Assembly (NCBI RefSeq): GCF_901709675.1
Contig: NC_051100.1
Coordinates: 4,338,001 to 4,402,000 of the forward strand
Length of the DNA stretch: 64,000 bases
From: Syngnathus acus
Lineage: Eukaryota; Chordata; Actinopteri; Syngnathiformes; Syngnathidae
Direction: 5' to 3'
Shown: positions 51,732 to 60,600 of the stretch, one piece after another
How positions within the stretch are numbered: the stretch's first letter is position 1
Layout of the letters: each line of letters opens with the position of its first letter
The notes under the pieces: generated by a model
What the model was told of the DNA's origin: nothing
Database searches by the model: none
The model's input: the letters and a program-made list of their open reading frames with translations, nothing else
Program-made: the position numbers and the translations under genes

Positions 51732-52750
51732 CTGCAGAGATTGGAACGAGACCTCTTTAATATTTCATTTAATTTGTCGTAAGCACTTCAACAGAGCATA
51801 TTTGCAAAAGCCTAAGTCAATGTGAGAGAGGCGGGGGGGGGGGGGGGGGGGGCTACTCATATATTTAACGACGGCCCAAAAAAGAGACAAGGAAAAATGA
51901 CATTTAAAAAAACAAGGTAATTGAGCATTTTGTATACTGTGGCAGCTGCTCGAGGAGCCGAGCGGCGCAACTCTGCTGCGGTGTACATTAATATTGCACA
52001 ATTGAGGGAGACATCCGCCATCAATTATGTATAATAAACACTTACTACATTGTATGGTCGACGTCTCTCATGGGTTTGGGCACTCGCCTCTTCGGGAAGA
52101 GACACCACGCCCCCTGTACCCATCATCTACAAAGTAAGTGCAACACAAGTGGCAAGGGTGAAACTTCAGCATGAACACAAGAACTGTATTTAAAAATAAA
52201 AAAGTGAAACAGTCAAAGACAAATAATTCTTTTTTTTTTTTAAATATAACCAGAGTTCAAAAAATAAAATACACATCTGGAAAACCAAAAATCAAACAGA
52301 AAACCAAAATACATAAAGATTTAAAAATAAAATATAACAAAAATAGATGTAAAAAATGTAAAAATAATCCCAAAAAAAGATGCAATGACCCTAAAAATAA
52401 AATAATGAAACTTAAATCTATAGTAAATAAATTGAAACTAAAACATAAAATGTTTGAAAATTGTGGGAAAAAAAAAGAAAAATAGAATGTAAGGTAAAAT
52501 AAACAAAAATAACAAAATTAACAATTCCACACTAAAACAAGAATACACAAATCATTATTTGAACAAGCCATTGTCAGAATAACCTAAAATTGAAGTGTGC
52601 GACTCAACTGACCCTGATGGTGGCCTCCAGCTCGCCCACGCTTCTCTTGCCGCCCGGCAGCCATCCGTACGACCAGTGCTGGGCCGAGGCCGCCTGGAGG
52701 AACAAGGCCAACAGCAACACGTGCGCCACCGCTTTGCGACCGACCTCCAT
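51675..52750 (-). CDS. gnrh3: Prepro-gonadotropin-releasing hormone 3 (salmon-type GnRH), 3 coding exons
   Basis: The gene encodes the precursor of GnRH3, a neuropeptide of terminal-nerve and forebrain neurons in fish. The joined exons (138 + 81 + 57 nt) give 91 residues plus stop. Signal peptide 1-23 ([23 protein letters not shown]) is followed by [10 protein letters not shown] (24-33), exactly the salmon GnRH decapeptide, whose Gln becomes pyroglutamate. Gly34 is the amide donor and Lys35-Arg36 the cleavage site. GnRH-associated peptide (37-91) starts [10 protein letters not shown] and includes [17 protein letters not shown]. The length is normal for the family. The tail, [18 protein letters not shown], is more divergent but keeps the acidic stretch and RKKR. 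All splice sites are GT-AG. The gene lies directly downstream of ptpre on the same strand. Confidence 0.97.
51732..52045 (-). other. gnrh3: gnrh3 intron 3 with a 20-base G/C homopolymer
   Basis: The 314-nt intron contains an uninterrupted run of 20 G on the plus strand (51833-51852), which is poly-C in the transcript, about 100 nt before exon 4. Nothing else is notable. Confidence 0.8.
52046..52126 (-). CDS. gnrh3: gnrh3 exon 3: central GAP
   Basis: The 81-nt exon codes residues 47-73, [20 protein letters not shown] followed by RRRPYNV. It sits between a ttgtag acceptor and a gtaagt donor. The [18 protein letters not shown] core is diagnostic of fish GnRH3 precursors. RRR in place of the more usual RLR creates an extra basic cluster. 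Confidence 0.95.
52127..52612 (-). other. gnrh3: gnrh3 intron 2
   Basis: The 486-nt intron is very A/T-rich, with many aaaataaaa and aaaacaaaa stretches on the plus strand and a T10 run near 52231. It holds no coding potential that I can support; the long open frame on the plus strand is a by-product of the A-rich composition. Confidence 0.8.
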
Positions 52751-52759
52751 CGTGGCTTT
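52613..52759 (-). CDS. gnrh3: gnrh3 exon 2: signal peptide, GnRH decapeptide, start of GAP
   Basis: The exon begins after a cgtgcag acceptor with nine 5' UTR bases. ATG is at 52750-52748 in a GCCACGATGG context. It codes residues 1-46 through [13 protein letters not shown] and ends at a gtcagt donor, the same boundary as in other fish gnrh3 genes. Confidence 0.96.
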
Positions 52760-52831
52760 CTGCACGAAAACAATCACCGACATCACATCAGCGGCAAAGA
52801 TCGCAATACAGAGCGCACCCGAGCCACTCAC

Positions 52832-52858
52832 CTTTCGATTAGCCTCGTTAGCATGTGC
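52832..52858 (-). other. gnrh3: gnrh3 exon 1 (non-coding, inferred)
   Basis: GnRH genes have a short untranslated first exon. Here a TATA box is followed about 25-30 nt downstream by a stretch that ends in AAAG at a perfect gtgagt donor (exon end 52832). The transcription start near 52858 is estimated from the TATA spacing, not seen. Intron 1 would be only 72 nt (52760-52831). Confidence 0.6.
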
Positions 52859-52880
52859 TGCAACAAGACCGAACCTTTTT

Positions 52881-52888
52881 TTTTTATA
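52881..52888 (-). promoter_or_regulatory. gnrh3: gnrh3 TATA box
   Basis: TATAAAAA on the minus strand lies 49 nt upstream of the exon 1 donor. It runs straight into an A tract of about ten bases. GnRH promoters are typically TATA-driven, and the position fits transcription starting near 52858. Confidence 0.75.
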
Positions 52889-52895
52889 GGCACCA

Positions 52896-52907
52896 GGATT
52901 ATAATCC
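52896..52907. promoter_or_regulatory. Palindromic double TAATCC (Otx/K50 homeodomain-type) site in gnrh3 promoter
   Basis: GGATTATAATCC is a perfect 12-bp palindrome made of two inverted TAATCC sites, the motif bound by Otx, Pitx and Goosecoid proteins. It lies 7 bp upstream of the TATA box. OTX2 is a known regulator of mammalian GnRH promoters; binding here is inference. Confidence 0.5.
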
Positions 52908-53092
52908 CTTCTCCGCAGGTGTGACACATTCACATGCTAATGGTGCGCCCGATGCCGCTAATGGAGGCGCCTAAGTGCTCGAAAAAGGCCACCGTCGCCG
53001 TGAGGATTGGAGCGGCAGGAGACCTGCAATATATTCGTGTGCACCTGTTGGGAGCAAGACAAACAGCGTAGACATTTCTCTCACATGTATTA
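52908..53092 (-). promoter_or_regulatory. gnrh3: gnrh3 proximal upstream region
   Basis: The space between the probable ptpre poly(A) signal and the gnrh3 core promoter is under 200 bp. It carries CAGGTG, ATGCTAAT and two further TAAT cores (tgctaatgg, cgctaatgg). Any essential distal gnrh3 control must lie inside the ptpre 3' UTR or further away. Confidence 0.4.
52934..52941 (+). promoter_or_regulatory. Octamer-like ATGCTAAT upstream of gnrh3
   Basis: ATGCTAAT is one base from the octamer ATGCAAAT and lies about 75 bp upstream of the inferred gnrh3 start. Oct-1 (POU2F1) acts on mammalian GnRH control regions. An E-box-type CAGGTG lies nearby at 52917-52922. The functional role is inferred only. 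Confidence 0.35.
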
Positions 53093-53098
53093 TTTATT
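53093..53098 (-). terminator. ptpre: Probable ptpre poly(A) signal AATAAA
   Basis: This is the first AATAAA on the minus strand after the ptpre stop codon; I found no AATAAA or ATTAAA on that strand between it and 54571. A T/G-rich stretch (TGTTTGTCTTG) follows about 35 nt downstream, as a cleavage site would need. It implies a 3' UTR of about 1.5 kb, ending about 200 bp before the gnrh3 TATA box. Confidence 0.45.
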
Positions 53099-54571
53099 AG
53101 AATCAACTTTAGTACAAGAGACTCTAAAAAGGCATAAAGTTACATGGAAACCACTTTTTCTTGATGTAGCAGCTTACAAGGCCTCCAAACTATTACAATT
53201 ATGTAGACGCCGAAATATAGAACTTAAAGCTTTGTGACGAGCACAAGACAAAATGACTTACCTAGAAATGCAATAGTACAAAGAGCAAAACCCTTGTTTG
53301 TCCGATATCAAGCGCATCCGTCATAATAGTCGCTAAATTATTCACCGAAAAGATCATCCATACTACATGCTTGCTTAACTATTAAAACTGCAGATTTAAA
53401 AGCAGAGAAAGTTCAACATGTCATCCGGTCGTCGTTAAAAACTAAACACCGTGTCACTCGGTGACAAATATTTCACGATTAGAAGTGTTTTTTCGGCGCC
53501 TCTAATCAAACATGCATGCCGGGGAAATGGCAAGTGTGTTCAAGTGAAAAAAAGCGGAATATGATACTTGGCAGCCGGAGGAGAAAAAACATGTTTGAAT
53601 GACATGTTTTTTCTGGGAGTGATTAGACGTTATTTTCAATATGGGTTAATGGCATTTTGCAGCGTCAGGCACACGAGCACTAAGTAACATGGCCACGGGC
53701 AAGAAAAGACAGTTGGCCACGTCGAATCAAACCACAACAGACAGCCGACGCTAACTTATTCATTTGAGACCGACTTTCAGCGACAGAGTTGAATGCACGT
53801 TGCATTGTTGGGGATTAGAAAGAAGGTCCCGGATGAAACCTACAAACACATTTGAACGTATTTGCTGCAAATCTACGTACGCGTTTAAAGAAAAGGCATT
53901 GCGGTTCAATAAAGAGTAAAGCAGAAGGAGTTGACAAAGCATTTTAGGTAGGAAGTCAATATCGACGAATAAAGCTACATCTCACCTAATAGGAATAGGA
54001 ACTTTCTTCAATATTCAAATATTCTGTATACAGAGGTGCCTTGAGATCCGAGTTGAATTTTGTTACGTGACCATGCTGTAACTTAAAACACCTTTAGGAA
54101 GCGAAATAGCGTTAAAAATATTGCAGTTCATAAAAAATAAATAAATACGATCTTGCAATAGAGACAAGCAAACTGCATTTGTAGTTTCTCGCAGAGGATA
54201 AAGAATATATGCGTACATGTGTTGCTGCATTGTCTGTGTTCAAATAGTTTCATAAAGTGTGAACACGAGCTAGCCTGTCTACGGCTTTTGCCATTCTACA
54301 TTAGCATTAAGGTAGCAGATTCTCTCACATGCGGGGTCACCGCTATCTCAAGGCACCATTGTATTAACATCACGTTACTCTACTTATTATAACATACTGA
54401 GCGAACATTTTCAAATAAAATAAAAGACTAAAAGGCTCCCGCAAAAATGACAGATATGTTTTTCCATATTACAGTATGATACAAAATGTAAAACTTTAGA
54501 AAATGTACATTCAATACCCCCCCCAAAGAAAAGTTAATTGCATAAGTTAAGCAAACGGTAGAAGGAGCAGG
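53099..54571 (-). other. ptpre: ptpre 3' UTR (inferred) up to its poly(A) signal
   Basis: This is unique, moderately A/T-rich sequence between the ptpre stop and the first minus-strand AATAAA. No splice-flanked exon or other gene was seen. The two short plus-strand open frames here lack any recognisable domain. Confidence 0.45.
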
Positions 54572-54646
54572 TTATTTAAAGTTGGCGTAGTCTGAGAAGA
54601 TGTCAACAAAATCCTGCACCACTCGGTAGCAGAAGTCGTACTGCTC
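54572..54646 (-). CDS. ptpre: ptpre last coding exon (19) and stop
   Basis: The 75-nt coding part covers residues 657-680 ([24 protein letters not shown]) and the TAA stop at 54572-54574. The acceptor is tttttcag-like with a run of T. The C-terminal Tyr-Ala-Asn is a Grb2 SH2-type motif. The 3' UTR continues to lower coordinates. Confidence 0.96.
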   Translation of the reverse strand, partial: EQYDFCYRVVQDFVDIFSDYANFK

Positions 54647-57600
54647 CTGAAAAACAAAGGCAACACAAAACGTTAAGACGCCGCCATGTGTTAGCATGCG
54701 CGTCGCAAACTCCACAAACGGGATTTGTTGTTTTGGTGTCTCCTTTGCAAACATTACCACGGTCTGCACCATATGCGGCCGCTGCGTGCGTAAACTCTTG
54801 ACGGTCTGGAAGACGTCCAGCAGGCCTTCCGCCTTCACGCGTTCCAGAATGTTGCTGAGGGCGATGAAAGTCCCCGTCCGGCCCGCGCCGGCACTGAAAG
54901 ACGGGGAACCGCGTTACACTTGGGGATGCAGATGTAAGTTATAGTCATCACGGGCATTAGCGTTGAAAGAGCTGGCAACAAAAGTGAGCACACCCCCATG
55001 TATGCCTTTCATCCATTTGAATGCAACGGGTCGGCGAGAGGAAAGGTGACCTCCGCGTGGGCTAATGGTGCTAATACCCCCCTCCCCCCTCCACTTAAGG
55101 AGAGACTAATCCGAACGCTAACACTAATCAGCGTGGAAGCTGAGTGTTTGACTGAGCCGATGTTTACTCGTGATGACGGGACGGCGAGGGAGCGAGCGCC
55201 GGAATGATGTGCAATTTGGACGAGTGCGGCGAGACGCCGGGGGATCGGTGAGGGTTAGTCCCGCTCCCGGGAGGCCATGGGGGGGCTTTAAAAAGCTCCT
55301 CTTAGACAAGCGGTGATGAAGGCAAAGAGCGGAGTGATGACACCATTTCCTGTCGTTAGTTCATCTTATCAGATTAATCATAGTGGGGGAGTCGGAGGAT
55401 ATTTCACTTTGAGAGGTTTTAATTGACTGCGAACGGGCGGATTGGATCGATCCCACCGGGCCGTCGCCGCTTTAGAATCACTTCACCTGAAGCTAGGTTC
55501 TGATCAAAGCATCCACTGAGAAGTCTTTATAAAGGATCACATAAGTGGTTTAGGCATAAGAACGGCGGCTCCGCTGGGGCAACGAGGGGACTTTCTTGTA
55601 AGTGACGTTCTAGAAAGGGAAAATGGAGCGTTTAAATGCAAAAACACTTTCCAATATCACCCACCACTTAGCTCAAAAACAGCTTATAAGCAGCCGAGGC
55701 GGGAAGACGGAAGAGCCTCACCTGCAGTGCACCACGATGGGACGGTTTCCAGACTGCTGCTGCTGCCTCTGCACCGAGGCGATGATGTCAATCATCCCTC
55801 GGCCCTCCGCCGGTATTCCAATCTCGGGCCATCCGTGGAAGTGGAAATGTCGGACGTGTTGGGACCGGTTCTCCTGGCGGGACATGGCGGAGTCGTTATT
55901 TCACAATGCCAAAGTCAAAGTCCTGCTTACACGACATACAAAAGAGCACAATAGACTTGCTGCATTGTTTGTGCTCAGATATCACTTGCATCAATAAAAT
56001 CTCACAGATGCTAATGGTTAGCACCTTAATAGTGCAATGTTGTTCTTTTATTCAAATTATTTTTATTTTCCCGTCTGTATAGTAAAATGAGGATCATTGC
56101 AGAAATTAAAACTATCTGCCTTAACTTGTTAAGAGACAATAGATAATGTTAGATTATATTATCAGAGAGGTATTCTTTTTTTTTTCCTCCATCAAACCAG
56201 GTTTGTGCTACGCACCGGTCTGCAAGTGAGGACCAAGTCTTTGAGAGTGAACATTTCGCCCTGCGAGTCTCCGCTCAGCTCCACCGTGTAGTCTCCAAAT
56301 GTCACACTGCCCTCTGATGGCCAATACTGGAAACACTTTTCCTGTCGGCAAAGGTTTGCTTCACTAGGTACTTTTCAACCTGGGCAAACGTGTTGCGAGC
56401 GTGCGGCGTGCTGCACCTGCTCCCTCTCCTTAAGTTCAGTCAGCATAACGATCGAGTGGCACCTCCACTCCCACACCATCCTCCAGAAGTCCTCCGCCGT
56501 GTGAGACAGGGGGGCCTGGGTTGCGATGAAATAGTCCTTCTGCCTGTAGCCCTGGAGGGCACAGCGCAACACTCCAGGAAAGATGTTTTGCATCGTTTCA
56601 GAAGGAGACGATGAGCTTTTTATTTATACTTCTATGGGAAAATCTATAGAGGAGGCGGCGGGGGGGTTCTTACGTCAATAAAGGAGGCATTGATGTAGTC
56701 GGTGAACTCCTGCCCTCGTTTCACTGAAAGTATGACTCGGTTGAAATCGTCTGTGCCAGGGAAGAAAAAGGAGAACTTTTTCAAGCCAATAAAAGTGGGA
56801 AAGAAGAGGGAAGTGTCACTTGGGTCCAAAACAGCAAAAGAACGCTCAGATGTATTTTATAGCTAATACAGAGCAAAGATTCAATGAAAACTGCCCATTT
56901 GTGAAGCTAGTCTTTAAGAGAGTGGGTATTTTTTAATTAGCATGTGTATGGGAAACAATTCTGCCTAGCAACAAGTGACTGCGTGTAATATAAGCACAAT
57001 AAAAGTGTTGAACCTTTTGTCCATTTTTGCACATGTTCAGGTTAGGGTGACATGTCGGTCGTACGGCATCGTGTCACTTTGATGCGACCGGGATGTGATG
57101 TATTATGGAAATGCGGAGAAGGGAAGAATCAAAGTATGCCTTACATGGGATGATCTGAAGCACGCGGTTCTTCTTCATGTTGGCTGGGAGGTTCCCCGTT
57201 CTCATGTTCTCCTTCATTATGCGCACGTTGGTCAGCTTCTGTTGGGGGAGGGGAGTAAACTGCGGTTAGGAAGGCTGCTTTGTCATCGCTTCTATTTTTT
57301 TTCCTTTATCTGTCTATTGTATTTTATCTGCAGTTGCATGTATGGCAATCCATCAAGAGTTTAAATACTGTTCATCTTCTTGTATGAGTGCTCAGGCGTA
57401 CCTAATGTTGTGACCCCAGAGTGTATTTCAAAAGTGCTAAAATATTTACTGCTTCAAGTAAACAACAGCAACAGCAAAGTTCTAATCAGTGGAGAGGAGA
57501 CGGCTATGAGTAAAACATGAAAAGTTCCCGCCGAGCTGCCGTTAATTCTGCACGGCAGATGGAGGCACCTTATAAAGCGTTGTTATTAATGTCGCCGCCG

Positions 57601-60600
57601 CTCAGAGCGCCACCCTGGGCCAGATCTCGGGCAAAATACCGCCATGTTGGGACGATTCATTACTGAAATGTTTCAAACGCTGGCTGTCTCTCCGAGCGTA
57701 CCCGGAACTCCTCCTCCAGGCCCAGTCTGTCATGGGGGGCCCTGGTGTTGTGAAGCCTGTGCAGATGTCCCTCAAGAGAGCACACGTCCAGCTCCGTGTC
57801 TCCGTATAGGTAGTACTCCAACAAGGCCTGGTAGATGAAGGAGTACTGCATCTGTGGAGCGGCAACAAAGGGAGTCAGAACCAGAGATGGAGAGTTTCTT
57901 TCTTTTTTTTTTTTTTGCTTGCGCTTCCTCTTCAAGTATCACTGACAGTTTGTTTTGCTGTGTGTGTTTTTTATTTTTTTTATTGTTTGTTTGCCTCGCA
58001 CGGCAACAACAACTGTCAGTCGGCAGGCGCGGTGGGTCAGCAGGGGTCAGCGCTTACATCGGTTTGGATGAGTTGACAGCGCTGCTCTCGTATTCTGCTC
58101 ACAAAGCCGAAGACGTCCACCCTCTGCTCCGTGTGCATCATGTCGATCATGCTGTCAATGACAATGAAGGTGCCCGTCCTCCCCACCCCCGCGCTACACA
58201 CACACATACACACAAGAAGACAACACTTGTCAGACAACTTGTAAGACGGGTGAAAAGAACATCACTTTTCAAAAAAAACAACACGTACAATACTGTACAA
58301 AGGTCTTGGGTCACCAATGGATTTTTGACTGTTTTCATTTCTTCAATATATTTTGGCCAAGAAAAGAGGAATGTTTTCAAAAGTCAAAGATGTTGTGCGT
58401 GTGCCAAGGAAGAACCGTTAAGCAAATAAACAAAAAATAAATGAAATAAAAATAAATAAAAAATTACTTTTAGCAACATCTGTTTCCCATGTTGCACTTT
58501 CTAAAACAATAGTTCGAAAAAATACAGCATGATGCACAAGTAGTGAACGGATAACGTAATATCGAGTAATCTCATGTTTTGCTTTGCATGGCACAAAAAG
58601 GGGTGAAAGGTGTCCCTGAAATCTCTTCCCAGCTGTTAAAGCTGCCAACAATCGCCCTATGTTCCTCCATTTCCTGTAAAAGGTATAAATTCCAGATGCC
58701 CAACTTTTTTTTGTCCATTTAATGTATATTATTGGTGCATGTATAGAAACACATCCCGGCAAAAGATTTACAAGGGTCATTCCGGCAGAAAGGTGCGGGA
58801 GCCCCGGGCGCTGAAAAACAACAGCGAGCACCTGTTGCAGCACTCGGCTTGACCCGTCAAACAAAAAGTGCACGTATGCACAAACCAGGCGGGAGAAATG
58901 GCCTCGTTACCGTATAATTGAACTGATATTATCCCCAAAAGACAGCAATGCTCACTTCTGTAAAATAGTGTTCATAATTGCAACAATCTGCCACTCTATA
59001 ATAACTTGCAAAAACAGATGACGCAAAGGAGGGCGAAAAAAAAAAAAAAAAAAAATCCTAATTGTGTTCTTGTTACCTGCAGTGCACCACAATGGGTCCG
59101 GCGTAGGACGGGTTGACAGCCTTGACCTTCTTGAGGAATTTCAGCATGCCGATGGGCGAGAACGGCACCCCGAAGTCTGGCCAGCTGGTAAAATGGAGCT
59201 GAGTGACCAGGCACGGGGCCCGGGGCCCATCACTGCCCTGCTGTGAAGAACAGACGGGCACAGTTAATGTCGGCGCGTGAGTAATGCTCATTGTGAGCAC
59301 GCACACACAAAACCGGGCAAGTCAGATGACTTGGGTGAAAGTACAGAATTGCAGTCTTCCTAGTGTGATGGCAATATTTCATTTTATTGTCATTTGCTTT
59401 TGGCTTAACATCTCAAAGTTGAAGCGCACGGAGGCGAGAGAAAAGCCAGCAGACTCTGCGGCAAAGCCACTCGACGACACGGCGCATATTGATTCCGCGA
59501 GTACATTAACCACATCAGTATATCCTAATGATTTTTTTAATCTTGCATACAAGGCCCTTTTAATATCCCAGATTGTTTTTCAGCCGCAGTTTTGCCTTAT
59601 TTATTCTATTTTCTATCCTATTATGGCATACTAAACTATTTGAAAGCTCCTTCAGGGAGCATTACTTTTTACGTCTTCTCCATGCAGCTTTATTAGACGC
59701 TTAATTTTTAATAAGAGATTGCCATTAAAATGATGTATTTTTAATGTCATTTGATAACTACAGTTGGCTCAAATATTAAACAATTTTACTGTGTGCCTAA
59801 TTAGAGACAATGCTCCCTTAAAAATATTGCCAGGAATGCCTGCTGCAGTGTAATTAAATTTTACTGGTGCGCTCTGGAAATCCATACATGGCACATTTTT
59901 AATAAAGCAACAGTTTGTTTTTGTCAGGGGTTTAATGAAAAGAAATGATTTGTGGATATATAGAATTGACTTACATACTGAATGCAGAATTTGCGAACGG
60001 TGTAGTCCACCAGAACGGTGACGTCCTCCGCGGCCACCCTGATGTTGCCGTACATCCAGCAGCCTTTTTCGGGCCAATACTGGAAGCATTTGTCCTGATA
60101 ACGCAGATATTAAGAAGATGGTTCCGTTGAACAAATGGGTTAATTGCAATCCACACACAAAAAAAACCCTCAACATACATGACGTCTACATAAAATAATA
60201 GGTTTGTATGAATATTGTAGCAAAACTATAAACAAAACAATTTTGCCTTTGCAACTAATAACCGTTCCGTTTATATTTTTTGTTCAGTCTGAGCAGGGAT
60301 TCCAAGGCACTTGACTTTGCGCGTCCCTGTCAGTCAATACGAAGTGCGCGAGCAAAGCTTCAACTCATTAGCAAGCCTTTCAGACTAATTATCATGAAGC
60401 CTCTCGGGGTCCTATCAACAATTATTGCATCATTGATCGCCGACGCTTCTTCTCCTTCTGCCGTATCAAACCGGCTGCTGAGCTCCCCACTGATCAGCCC
60501 TTTGAGGCTCGGCTCATGCAAAAGTCATCAATCGGGGTGACAATGTGATGAGATTGGCGTCTGAGGGACGGGGTCAAATAAATTACAAGAGGGTGACTTT

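Noticed and set aside
53007-53237. 76-residue plus-strand frame opposite the ptpre 3' UTR
   Set aside because: There is no recognisable motif and it is antisense to the inferred UTR. It is not convincing as a gene.
56305-56325. CTCF-like gccctctgatggcc
   Set aside because: It lies inside ptpre coding exon 16, where the sequence is explained by coding.
57854-58429. 191-residue plus-strand open frame antisense to ptpre
   Set aside because: It overlaps ptpre exon 11 and its introns in antisense and is low-complexity (Phe and Thr-His runs from homopolymers and a CA repeat).
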